DNA from: Micromonospora luteifusca
GTDB lineage: Bacteria > Actinomycetota > Actinomycetes > Mycobacteriales > Micromonosporaceae
DNA: 64,000 nt
Assembly (NCBI RefSeq): GCF_016907275.1
Contig: NZ_JAFBBP010000001.1
Span: forward strand, 4,144,001 to 4,208,000
Direction: 5' to 3'
This document shows positions 41,754 to 49,707 of this stretch, one piece after another. Every line of letters starts with the position of its first letter. The first letter of the stretch is position 1. The position numbers were made by a program, and so were the translations under genes. Under the pieces are notes generated by a model, which saw only the letters and a program-made list of their open reading frames with translations, did no database searches and had not been told where the DNA came from.

Positions 41754-41820
41754 CCGGACCACACGGATCGATGGCGGCCGGTATTGTTCCGCTCTACCGA
41801 CGGTGACGGGAGGGGTGGTG

Positions 41821-42243
41821 GTGGGGGAACACGCGGACCGGACCGCCAATCGCGAGCTACGGGCCCGATTCGACGACGTGTACGGGCAATACCAGCAGCT
41901 CAGGTCCGGTTTGGACACCCTGCAGGCGCGGCTCGCCGAGCTGCGGGTGACTCGACGGTCGGCGGACGGCCAGGTGACGGCCACGGTGGGCGCCCAGGGC
42001 CAGTTGATCGACGTCGAGCTGGCGCCGACCGTCTACCGCGATCGGGACGCTGGGGCGCTCAGCCGAAAAATCACCGAAACGATCCGGGCCGCCGCGAGCG
42101 CCGCCTCCGACGCCACCCGCGACCTCGTTGCCGAGGCCATGCCGGCCGGCTCCGGCTCGGTGGATTTCCTGCGCACCGGAGATTACGCCGCGCTGCTCGG
42201 CCGGGCCGATGCCGTGCTCGGCAGGGGTGAGGGGAAGGCATGA
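41821..42243 (+). CDS. YbaB/EbfC-family protein, first gene of the toxin operon
   Basis: 140 residues. Several GTG codons stand in a row; I chose 41821 because GGGAGG lies 7 bases upstream. A coiled-coil-like N-terminus ([31 protein letters not shown]) leads to the YbaB core [20 protein letters not shown] and a C-terminal helix ([20 protein letters not shown]). The next gene, a WXG-like protein, overlaps its stop. The same pairing is seen at 5 kb. Possible roles are DNA binding or substrate chaperoning; not resolved. Confidence 0.82.
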   Translation: MGEHADRTANRELRARFDDVYGQYQQLRSGLDTLQARLAELRVTRRSADGQVTATVGAQGQLIDVELAPTVYRDRDAGALSRKITETIRAAASAASDATRDLVAEAMPAGSGSVDFLRTGDYAALLGRADAVLGRGEGKA

Positions 42244-42572
42244 CCGACGGGCAGCTCTGGCTCGATCCGTCCCGCGCCCGCCGGGGCGGCGCCGACCTGG
42301 CACTCGCGGGCGAGGCGGTGACGGCCCGTCGAGCGGCGGAGGGCGGCGCCATCGAGGCTGCCAGCGGGGCTCGGCCCTGGGGTCGCGACGACATCGGTGC
42401 CGCGTTCGAACGCAACTACCGCGGGTTCGAGCAGACCGTGCTGCGGGCCTGGGCGGGCGTCGGGCACCGGCTCACCGAGCTGGGCAGCGATGTGGTCCAC
42501 GCGGTCGATGCGAGCGTGCAGACCGACGGGGCCAGCGCCGCCCGGTTCGGTCGGGCCGCCGACCAACGCTGA
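42240..42572 (+). CDS. WXG100/EspC-like T7SS partner protein
   Basis: 110 residues, helical hairpin size. Reads [20 protein letters not shown], then a turn with [20 protein letters not shown] and a second helix ([20 protein letters not shown]). The PWG at the turn is compatible with the W-x-G element. ATG 42240 overlaps the YbaB-like stop, and the giant toxin starts 15 bases downstream, so it probably pairs with the toxin's N-terminal helical domain for type VII export. Confidence 0.82.
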   Translation: MTDGQLWLDPSRARRGGADLALAGEAVTARRAAEGGAIEAASGARPWGRDDIGAAFERNYRGFEQTVLRAWAGVGHRLTELGSDVVHAVDASVQTDGASAARFGRAADQR

Positions 42573-42587
42573 CGGCTGGCGACGTCG

Positions 42588-45500
42588 ATGAGCGTGCTGC
42601 CGAGCCCGGTTCCACACCCACTGGACCACGCACCCTGGGACGTGCCGGGCTGGATCTACGAGGCCCTCGACTGGGTGGTCGGCGTGCAGTGGCCGGAGGG
42701 CAACGAGCGGGCCGTCTGGGACGTCGCCGACCAGTGGTACGGGGTTGCCGCCGTCCTCGCCGGCCCGCACACCGATGCCGCCACCGCCGCCGTCGAGGTG
42801 CAAAACTCCTACGGCGGCGTCGGGGCAGTCGACGCCGCGTTCGAGGTCGCCTGGCGGGGGATCGCCGAGGGTGCCGACGCCCCGCTGCCCGTGTTGCTCG
42901 CCGTCACCGCCGACCTCGGCCGGCTGGTCGAGGAGTGCGGCTGCGACATCGAGGGCGCCAAGCTCGAAGTCTGGATAGAGCTGGGCATCCTGGTCATCGA
43001 ACTGCTCTCGGTGGCGGTGGCGGCGATACTCACCGCAGGTGCCGCGACCCCCGCCGCCAGCGCGGCGATCACCGCGACCCGGCTGCTGGTCCAACAGATC
43101 TTCAAACGACTGATGGGCCAACTGGCCAGCAAATCTCTCAAACACGGGCTCAAGGAAGCCGGCGAGCGGGCGGCCAAGGAGGTCGCCCAGGGTGGCGTGC
43201 GCGGGCTCACCAAGCGGGCCGCCCGGGAGGGGCTGGAGGAAGCCACCGAGGAGGCCGGGGTCACCCTGGCCACCCAGGCGTACCAGAACTCCACCGGGCG
43301 GGCCCACGGCCTGGACGTGACCGACCTCGGCGCGTCGGCGGTCGGCGGGCTCGCCGGCGGGGCGGTGGCACCGCTGGCCGGCCTTGGCCGGCACGCGACC
43401 GGGCGGGCCGCGCGCATCGGGGAGCACCTGGGGCGGGAGATGACCGGCGAGGTGCTCGCCGACAGCGCTGCCAGCCTGGCCACCGGTCAGGGCCTGACCT
43501 CGATGGAGGACGTGGCACGCGCTGCCGCCTCCGGGGCGACCGGTTCGGCGACCGGCCAGACCGACCACGCGCTACGCACACGGCTCGACGCGCAGGCCAA
43601 TGCCCTCGCCGGGGCCGCACTCGCCGGCCCGGCCCTCCCGTTCGACGCCCCTGTCGTGGGCGACACCTCTTCCGGGGCGACCTCCGCTTCCGCCTTGGCG
43701 TCCTCGGTCGGGACGACCTCTTCGGCGGGGGCCGCGCTCGCGGCGGGCTCGCAGCCGGTCGCCACCAGTGGGGTGGGTCCGTCCTCCGGCATTCCGGTTC
43801 AGGCGACGGCCGCCGTCGCCGCGTCGCCGCTTGCTCAGGTGGCAGCGGTACCCGCCGACACGCAGGCGTACCCGGGCATTGATCTGCCACCCTCCACGGC
43901 TGCCGACGTGAACGCGTCGTCACCGGTCGGCGGTCTGGCCAACCACGACATGGCGGACCGTTCGGTGCGCTCGTCTGAGGCGATGCCGGCGGCGGACGGG
44001 CCGCTGGTGGAGAGGGCGAGCACCGCACAACCGGTCGCCGCCGACCCGACGCTGTCGTCGGCGCAGGCCGATCCGAGAACGTCGTCGGCGCAGGCCGATC
44101 TGAGAACGTCGGCGGCGCAGGCCGATCCGAGCCTCTCGTCGGTGGCCGCTGATCCGCGGCTTTCGTCGGTGGCGGCGCCGGCGCCCGTGGTCGGCGCGAC
44201 CGAGCCGGCCACCGGTGTCGCGCCGGGCCATCTCAGCAACTCGCCGCCCGCCACCACCTCCGGCCCGGTCGCCTGGTCTCCGTCGACCGGCACCGGTTCG
44301 ACAGCGCCGGTCACCTTCGCTACCCCGACCACGACCAACAACCCGCCGCCGGTCACCTCCACCCCACCGGTGGTGGGCCGATTCGCCGTACCCTCGCGCA
44401 TCCCGACGCGGGAGGTGCTCGCACCTGCTCATCCGGCTCGGGGCCGGGCGTCGATCCCCGTCGACGTGGCGGCCTTCGGCGACACGTCGGTGCCCGCGAC
44501 CGAGACCAACGCCGCGTACGCGGCGCAGTGGGCCGCCGAAGCGGAAGCCGCCGAGCGGCGGCGCTACCAGGGCCACTACGAATCGCAGCGGACCGGGTTC
44601 GAGCACAATCGCCGGCAGGCAGAGGCCACCCGACTACGTGCCCGGGCCGCCGAGCACGATCGCAGGGCCATCGAGTACGCCACCTACGCCCGACAGCTAC
44701 ACCAAGCTGGACACCGACGCTGGTCCGACGGCTGGCAGCGGGCCGCGAACGATGAGACACGCGCGTACGCCCAATGGCGTGACCTGGCAGACGCGGTGCT
44801 GGCCGGCACCACGGCGCCGGCGGTCGTGGACATCGGCGCCGGCGCCTTCGAACACGCCAACAGGGACGTGGGCGCGCTCGCGCTCGGCGCGGTGGAGACC
44901 ACCGGCCCGTCCCGGCTCACCGGCGACGACGTGCCACCGCCGATCGACGACTCCCGGCCGTACGGACAGCCCGGAGGACTGCGCCCACCGCTCGCCCTGC
45001 ACCAGGTCGACGTCGAACGCCAGATGCCCCGCGAGCCGGACGGCGCCGTCATCCGCACCGCCGACCCCCGACAGGGCAACTGGTTCCGGCTCCTGAACGA
45101 CGGTGGGCCCGCAGCCGACGCCACCCGGGGCATCAACTGCCTCGACTGCACGCTGTCGATGTTCGAAACGTGGGTCCACGGGCGGCCCCGGGTGTCGGCG
45201 CCGCGCACCTTCGACGGCTACCTGGACGGCGACATCCGGCGCCCGATCCGTGGCGAGGCAGGCGGCCCGGGCCGGGTGGAGGACGTGACCGGCGGACGCT
45301 TCCAGCAGCTCCTCGCCCCGCCGACCGGCCAACGTCCACACCCCGAGCAGGCCCAGCAGGCCGCGGACCGGGGCTACCGCAACCTGCACGACCAACTCCG
45401 GCTGGGAGGCCACGGCAGCTACGCGTTCCTGGTCACCGAATCGCCTCACGGCGGCTCACACGCCTGGGTGGCGCTCAACCAGAACGGCACAGTGCTCTAC

Positions 45501-46949
45501 GTCGACCCGCAGAACGGCCTGATCCGGGACCGGCCGTTGTACCCCGACGTGGTCGGCATCGACGCGCTGCTGCTGAGCGGAGACGGCCGGCCTATGCCAC
45601 TCGGCGGGCTGCCCCGGGGCCGGTTCAGCGAGCGGCCCGACCTGCCGGACCACCCGCCGACCTACGACAGTGGCGGCCACGGTGACCCGTACATCAACCG
45701 GATGTACCTGCTGCTGGACGGCCCGGGGGCGGCTTCGCCACCGCAGGGCGGCGAGCCAGTCGACAAGTCGTCCGGCACTGCCCCGGGTCGACATTCGCCG
45801 AGTGGCAGCCCGGCCCGGGTCGTCTCGATGGCCGGCAGTCTGGACGAGATCTTCGCGGCCGGAGTGAGTCCCACCGAATTCGCGACGGTGGTCGACCCCC
45901 ATACCCTCCGTCGGCTGGTGTCGGATCTTGATGAGGCGTCCGCCCGGGACGTGGTGCGGTTGTTCGCCGACGATCGGGTCCTCGACATGCTCGACGGCGC
46001 CCGCCGGGAACCGCCAGCGAACGAGCCCGAACTGGCCGAGCGTCTGGTCCGCCAGTTGGTCCGGCAACCAGACCTGGCGCGCATGATCCTGTCCACGCCC
46101 GAGCTCGCGAACTCGCTGACCGCTCGCCCGTTGACTCTCTATCACCTGAGCGGTTACCAGCAGGCTATCGACGTCCTCGCCGAGGTGCTCGACGACGTCG
46201 TCCAAGGAGAGGCTGTCGGGCAGAGGGCGGCCGACGGGCAAGTACCTCGGCCAGCGCCTACACCCCTCACTGACGAGCAGTTAAGAATCAGCGCCAGCAT
46301 TCACGTGCGTCGGGGGCCGGTTGAACAGGCGGGATTCGACGACCTCCGGCGCGGTGACGAGGCCTACCGGAGGCGCTACCTCGACGATCTCTACGCGGCG
46401 GCAGCCGTGGCGCAGGCGGATCTGAATGAGCTTGCGGTGTCCCTGGCCCTGGTGGATGGTCGTCGTGTTGGAGAGCCGGGCTGGCGTCCTCAGCCGAAGG
46501 ATCGACGCCGAGCCGAGGACAAGGTGAACAAGAATCAGGGTGATGCGTCGAAGTTGCTCGACCTCGCCGCCGCAAAGGTCGAATTCAGTAGCCTCGATGA
46601 TCTGTACGCTGCGCTCGGCCGAATCAAGGAGCACCGAGGCGTAGTCGTCGTGAGGTGTGAAGACCGGTTCGTTTCGCCGATGAGTAGCGGTTACCGGGAC
46701 GTGCAAATCGTGCTACGGATGCAGAATGGTCACCTGGCCGAATTCCGCTTACACTTGGGCGCGCTCGACGCTGTCGCCGTTTGGGAGCATGTGCTTTATG
46801 AGGTGCGCCGTGATGTGGAGGCCCTTGCCGAAGCCGAGGCTCGGGCCCTGACGTCGCGTGAGCTTCTGATCACGAACGGCATTCGCTTCCGCGAGCAGCA
46901 GCTGTTCTGGAAGGCGTTGCAGTCAACTTTCGAGGAGAAGTCCGGATGA
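42588..46949 (+). CDS. T7SS polymorphic toxin with Tox-PL and RelA/SpoT-like domains
   Basis: 1453 residues. Residues ~1-240 form a helical T7SS export domain like CpnT N-termini (HAPWDVPGWIYEALDWVVGV, KSLKHGLKEAGERAAKEVA). Residues ~250-640 are low-complexity, with five 9-residue repeats. A papain-like Tox-PL deamidase domain covers ~830-1045: Cys851 in GINCLDCTLSMFETW, His958 in GGSHAWVALNQNG, Asp973 in YVDPQNG. The last ~220 residues look like a RelA/SpoT-type nucleotide synthetase (KDRRRAEDKV from Lys1304, KVEFSSLDDLYAALGRI, DRFVSPMSSGYRDVQIVLRM, NGHLAEFRLHL). The start lacks a clear ribosome-binding site. Base composition of the 3' end (from ~46.2 kb) is less GC-rich, as expected for an exchanged toxin tip. 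Activity of either domain is inferred. Confidence 0.82.
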   Translation: MSVLPSPVPHPLDHAPWDVPGWIYEALDWVVGVQWPEGNERAVWDVADQWYGVAAVLAGPHTDAATAAVEVQNSYGGVGAVDAAFEVAWRGIAEGADAPLPVLLAVTADLGRLVEECGCDIEGAKLEVWIELGILVIELLSVAVAAILTAGAATPAASAAITATRLLVQQIFKRLMGQLASKSLKHGLKEAGERAAKEVAQGGVRGLTKRAAREGLEEATEEAGVTLATQAYQNSTGRAHGLDVTDLGASAVGGLAGGAVAPLAGLGRHATGRAARIGEHLGREMTGEVLADSAASLATGQGLTSMEDVARAAASGATGSATGQTDHALRTRLDAQANALAGAALAGPALPFDAPVVGDTSSGATSASALASSVGTTSSAGAALAAGSQPVATSGVGPSSGIPVQATAAVAASPLAQVAAVPADTQAYPGIDLPPSTAADVNASSPVGGLANHDMADRSVRSSEAMPAADGPLVERASTAQPVAADPTLSSAQADPRTSSAQADLRTSAAQADPSLSSVAADPRLSSVAAPAPVVGATEPATGVAPGHLSNSPPATTSGPVAWSPSTGTGSTAPVTFATPTTTNNPPPVTSTPPVVGRFAVPSRIPTREVLAPAHPARGRASIPVDVAAFGDTSVPATETNAAYAAQWAAEAEAAERRRYQGHYESQRTGFEHNRRQAEATRLRARAAEHDRRAIEYATYARQLHQAGHRRWSDGWQRAANDETRAYAQWRDLADAVLAGTTAPAVVDIGAGAFEHANRDVGALALGAVETTGPSRLTGDDVPPPIDDSRPYGQPGGLRPPLALHQVDVERQMPREPDGAVIRTADPRQGNWFRLLNDGGPAADATRGINCLDCTLSMFETWVHGRPRVSAPRTFDGYLDGDIRRPIRGEAGGPGRVEDVTGGRFQQLLAPPTGQRPHPEQAQQAADRGYRNLHDQLRLGGHGSYAFLVTESPHGGSHAWVALNQNGTVLYVDPQNGLIRDRPLYPDVVGIDALLLSGDGRPMPLGGLPRGRFSERPDLPDHPPTYDSGGHGDPYINRMYLLLDGPGAASPPQGGEPVDKSSGTAPGRHSPSGSPARVVSMAGSLDEIFAAGVSPTEFATVVDPHTLRRLVSDLDEASARDVVRLFADDRVLDMLDGARREPPANEPELAERLVRQLVRQPDLARMILSTPELANSLTARPLTLYHLSGYQQAIDVLAEVLDDVVQGEAVGQRAADGQVPRPAPTPLTDEQLRISASIHVRRGPVEQAGFDDLRRGDEAYRRRYLDDLYAAAAVAQADLNELAVSLALVDGRRVGEPGWRPQPKDRRRAEDKVNKNQGDASKLLDLAAAKVEFSSLDDLYAALGRIKEHRGVVVVRCEDRFVSPMSSGYRDVQIVLRMQNGHLAEFRLHLGALDAVAVWEHVLYEVRRDVEALAEAEARALTSRELLITNGIRFREQQLFWKALQSTFEEKSG
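44040..44174 (+). repeat. Five 27-bp tandem repeats inside the toxin gene
   Basis: Five in-frame units encode the 9-residue pattern A-D-P-x-L/T-S-S-A/V-x (for example ADPRTSSAQ). Units two and three are nearly identical in DNA. They lie in the linker between the export domain and the Tox-PL domain, so copy number can vary without harming the fold. Confidence 0.8.
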
Positions 46950-47383
46950 CCGATAAGCCCGGCCTGGCGCTCCCCGCCTACTACCTCTATTACCAATCAC
47001 CGGTGAAGATCGTCGAAACAGCGGACGGTGGCGCCCGGGTTTGGCGGGTTTCCGTCGACTCTGGAGGATGGCACGAGAAGAACGACATCTTCGTCGAGGT
47101 AACGCTAGGCGTCGGAGGGGATATCTTCCGCCGAACCGCAGAGGATTTCGTGCAGGAAGTGGAGGCGTTTCGGGCTTACCACCTCAAGGGTGACGGACCC
47201 ATCTTCGCGCTCTACGATGCGGTGCGGGCAATTGAGGAGCTGGCAGATGCCGAGACGCGTCACGAGACGCCAAGTGAGCAGGCCATTATTCGCGGAATCC
47301 GGCGACGGACATTCGTAATGTTCGAGGAACAGCTCCGCGCGGCCGGTGATCCTGGCGCGGACCCCGACATAGCCACGGCGTAG
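46946..47383 (+). CDS. Putative immunity protein for the adjacent toxin
   Basis: 145 residues; ATG 46946 overlaps the toxin stop (ATGA), the usual position for a cognate immunity gene. The sequence starts KPGLALPAYYLYYQSPVKIV and is strand-rich at first (ARVWRVSVDSGGWHEKND, IFVEVTLGVGGDIFRR), then helical (IFALYDAVRAIEELADAETR). No named immunity family is recognised. Its close coupling to the 3' end of the toxin suggests that it neutralises the C-terminal RelA/SpoT-like domain. Codon use is less GC-biased than the core genes. Confidence 0.7.
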   Translation: MTDKPGLALPAYYLYYQSPVKIVETADGGARVWRVSVDSGGWHEKNDIFVEVTLGVGGDIFRRTAEDFVQEVEAFRAYHLKGDGPIFALYDAVRAIEELADAETRHETPSEQAIIRGIRRRTFVMFEEQLRAAGDPGADPDIATA

Positions 47384-47422
47384 GCGTCGGTCAGGTGCAG
47401 ACCCAGATTGGCGGTGAGTTGG

Positions 47423-47794
47423 GTGAGTCGCACGCTCTCGTACTATTTGCTCTATAGAACCGACCAGAGCGCGGTCCCGGCCGGGCTCTTGGTGGTTGGC
47501 GCGAGCCAAGGTGAGGCGCTCCTGTGGGATCACCGGCGTGGAGCATGGGCCTACGACCCGGGTCTGGTCACACGCTTTCTAAACGACCATCGCAATTTTG
47601 ACCGCTATGAGAATGTCGACCGGATGAGGGCCGAGCAGGTGGCCCAGGCCATCACAGGTGTTCCGGCGCTGCCGGACGAGACGGCCTTTCACACGATGCT
47701 CGCTAACGGCGCGGCCGGCCACAACGCGGACCGATCGGCACAATCCGGGGTTGCTGATCCGGGCGGGGATCGTCGAGGCTCGCAGCACGGCTGA
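47423..47794 (+). CDS. Second small protein after the toxin, possible immunity gene
   Basis: About 123 residues if GTG 47423 is the start (MSRTLSYYLLYRTDQSAV); TTG 47408 and GTG 47414 are in-frame alternatives. Visible stretches are PAGLLVVGASQGEALLWDH, RRGAWAYDPGLVTRFLNDHR and RMRAEQVAQAITGVPALPD. The opening YYLLYR echoes YYLYYQ of the previous gene. The last ~25 residues look unstructured and may result from a decayed 3' end. Family not recognised; position suggests protection against, or regulation of, the toxin. Confidence 0.55.
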   Translation: MSRTLSYYLLYRTDQSAVPAGLLVVGASQGEALLWDHRRGAWAYDPGLVTRFLNDHRNFDRYENVDRMRAEQVAQAITGVPALPDETAFHTMLANGAAGHNADRSAQSGVADPGGDRRGSQHG

Positions 47795-47900
47795 CATCAT
47801 CGCCGAGACGAGCTGCGGGTAGACATCATTGCGGAGCAGGCACGGCGCAGCCGGAGACGCGGACCTACTCGCGCAACAAATTCGAGAGGCAGATCAGGGG

Positions 47901-48557
47901 ATGACCGAAGGCGTGGATGCTCGGCTGGTGCGGGCGCGGGAGTACTACGAGCAGGCGGTCTTCGGCGGCGACACGAAGCCACTGGACGAGGCGGAGCGGG
48001 ACCTTGCCGGGGTGGAGGCCGATGTGGCCCTGGCCCGAGGCAAAATCCTGCACGCTCGTTTCCTGGATACCAGGCTGGAGGATGCAGCAGAACTGCCGCT
48101 CTTCGAGCGCGCGGCCGGGCTCTACCGCGAGCTGGGCGACGCCCGCGGCGAGGGCGAGGCGCTCTTCTGGGTGGGGACCGTCTACCAGGTGATTCGCCAG
48201 GACCAGGAAACGGCCGAGCCGGCCTTCGCTCGGGCGCGGGAGTTGGCCACCGCGGCGGGCGACGAGCTGACCTTGTCGTACGTGCTGCGGCACCTCTGCT
48301 TCGGCGAGCAGGCGGCCGGGCGGGTCGACGCGGCGAGGGAGTTGCTGGCGGAGTCGACCCGGCTACGCCGGAAGCTGTCCTTCGCTCCGGGCGTCGCGGC
48401 AAACCTGATCGTCCTGGCGCACCTGGCGGCGAGCGACGGTGACCGGGAAGCCGCCCACGATCTGCTCGACGAGGCGGCTGGGCTCGCTGTCGACAGTGGC
48501 GCGCACGGCGTGGGCCACTGGATCGAGGGTGCCCGCGTGGAATTGGGCCTCGCCTGA
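47901..48557 (+). CDS. TPR-repeat protein
   Basis: 218 residues from ATG 47901, preceded by AGGGG; an upstream in-frame extension lacks a ribosome-binding site. Several TPR-like helical pairs: LVRAREYYEQAVFGGDTKPL, LFERAAGLYRELGDARGEGE, AEPAFARARELATAAGDELT and AARELLAESTRLRRKLSFA. TPR proteins mediate protein contacts; no catalytic domain is attached. The 106 bases between this gene and the preceding one hold no clear gene. Last gene before endonuclease V; whether it belongs to the toxin locus is unclear. Confidence 0.75.
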   Translation: MTEGVDARLVRAREYYEQAVFGGDTKPLDEAERDLAGVEADVALARGKILHARFLDTRLEDAAELPLFERAAGLYRELGDARGEGEALFWVGTVYQVIRQDQETAEPAFARARELATAAGDELTLSYVLRHLCFGEQAAGRVDAARELLAESTRLRRKLSFAPGVAANLIVLAHLAASDGDREAAHDLLDEAAGLAVDSGAHGVGHWIEGARVELGLA

Positions 48558-48636
48558 TCGTGGAGTTGCGGGGGCTGCCGGGGATCGCGACGGCTGGGCA
48601 GGAAGCGGAACGGTGTGGGGATGATGGGCCGGCGAA

Positions 48637-48642
48637 TAGCAT
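48637..48642 (+). promoter_or_regulatory. -10 box of a leaderless promoter (endonuclease V gene)
   Basis: TAGCAT ends 6 bases before GTG 48649, which fits a leaderless transcript and supports that codon as the real start, although the first codons lie in a repeat element. Confidence 0.5.
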
Positions 48643-48648
48643 CGGCGC

Positions 48649-49404
48649 GTGACACGCAATATCGACTCCAGTTCGGCGACATTGGGGTATCCGCGGCCGG
48701 GGGATAGCCCCATGTCGGCGATGTTGAGTGGATCATGGGAAGGCTTGACGGAAGATCAGGCGGTGGTCGTACAGGAGGAGTTGCGGCCGCTGGTCGACCT
48801 GGTTGGGCCGGGGCCGAGCGCGCCTGCGACGGTGGCCGGCCTGGACGTCGCGTACTCCCCGGGGGGTGACCTTCTGGCGGCGGCCGTGACGGTGCTGGAT
48901 GCCCGGACCTTGACGGTGGTGGACTCCGCGGTCGGTGTGGGACGGCCCGCGTTCGGCTATGTGCCGGGGTTGTTCGCCTTCCGTGAGTTGCCCGCGCTGC
49001 TCACCGCATTGGACCGCCTGAGGACTGTCCCGGACCTGCTGGTGTGCGACGGGCACGGGCTGGCGCATCCGCGTCGGTTCGGGCTTGCCTGCCACCTCGG
49101 TGTGGTTACCGGGTTGCCCGCGATCGGGGTGGGGAAGACCCCGCTGGTCGGTACGTGGGATCCACCGCCCGGCGAGCGGGGTGCGTGGTCGCCGTTGCGC
49201 GACGGCGGTGACGTCGTCGGCCGGGTGCTGCGGACGCGGGACGGGGTGAAGCCCGTCTTCGTCAGCGTCGGCCATCGGATGAGTCTGGCGAACGCGACCG
49301 CGCAGGTGCTCGCGCTCACCCCGCGGTTCCGGCTGCCGGAGACCACCCGCACCGCCGACCGACTCTGCCGCGACGCCCTCTCCCGCACGGAACACCCCGA
49401 CTGA
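48649..49404 (+). CDS. nfi: Endonuclease V (deoxyinosine-specific)
   Basis: 251 residues. Repairs deoxyinosine by cutting the second bond 3' of the lesion. Motifs present: VAGLDVAYSPGG (first metal Asp), FGYVPGLFAFRELPALLTAL, and LLVCDGHGLAHPRRFGLACH with the D-G-x-G-x2-H-P-R-x2-G signature, then GVGKTPLVG. The enzyme core begins about at residue 34 (LTEDQAVVVQEELRPLVDL). The first ~30 residues (NIDSSSATLGYPRPGDSPMS) are the translation of palindromic repeat copy B. The leaderless -10 box supports GTG 48649, but an internal ATG at 48711 or 48720 would give a shorter N-terminus. Confidence 0.9.
   Translation: MTRNIDSSSATLGYPRPGDSPMSAMLSGSWEGLTEDQAVVVQEELRPLVDLVGPGPSAPATVAGLDVAYSPGGDLLAAAVTVLDARTLTVVDSAVGVGRPAFGYVPGLFAFRELPALLTALDRLRTVPDLLVCDGHGLAHPRRFGLACHLGVVTGLPAIGVGKTPLVGTWDPPPGERGAWSPLRDGGDVVGRVLRTRDGVKPVFVSVGHRMSLANATAQVLALTPRFRLPETTRTADRLCRDALSRTEHPD
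48660..48738. repeat. Interspersed palindromic repeat, copy B (inside the nfi reading frame)
   Basis: About 79 bp with left arm ATCGACTCCAGTTCGGCGAC and right arm ATGTCGGCGATGTTGAGTGG running into GATCATGG. Same family as copies at 27284 and 49462; closest to copy C, with which it shares the arms and the central CGGCCGGGG-GATAG stretch. It occupies the first codons of the nfi frame without breaking it. Confidence 0.7.
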
Positions 49405-49461
49405 CCGCACGGACCGCCCGGACCGACCGCACCCAACACCCCGGACCGACCGCACGGAGGG

Positions 49462-49540
49462 TGATCGACTCCAGATCGGCGATGTTGGGGCATTCACGGC
49501 CGGGGATAGACCCACGTCGCCGATGTCGAGTGGATCATGG
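49462..49540. repeat. Interspersed palindromic repeat, copy C
   Basis: 79 bp; left arm TGATCGACTCCAGATCGGCG and right arm CGATGTCGAGTGGATCATGG are inverted relatives. It lies 58 bases after the nfi stop, so nfi is bracketed by two direct-oriented copies. The short stretch before it (49405-49460) has repeated GACCGCACGG-like units. Confidence 0.7.
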
Positions 49541-49707
49541 TTGCGGCGGTGTCGGGGGATGGCTGAAACCCCATCAGGAGCAGGTCGGCTGGTCGGGCCG
49601 CAAACCGTAACGCGGCACACATCTGGGCCGCTCTATGACCGGCGGTGGGGGTGGGCCGGTAGTAGCCTGACCCGCGGACCCCACCCGGGGAGAACGGCGA
49701 GGTGATC

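Noticed and set aside
47795..47900. Short coding frame between the second immunity candidate and the TPR gene
   Set aside because: Fragments look vaguely protein-like, but no start, ribosome-binding site or continuous frame exists.
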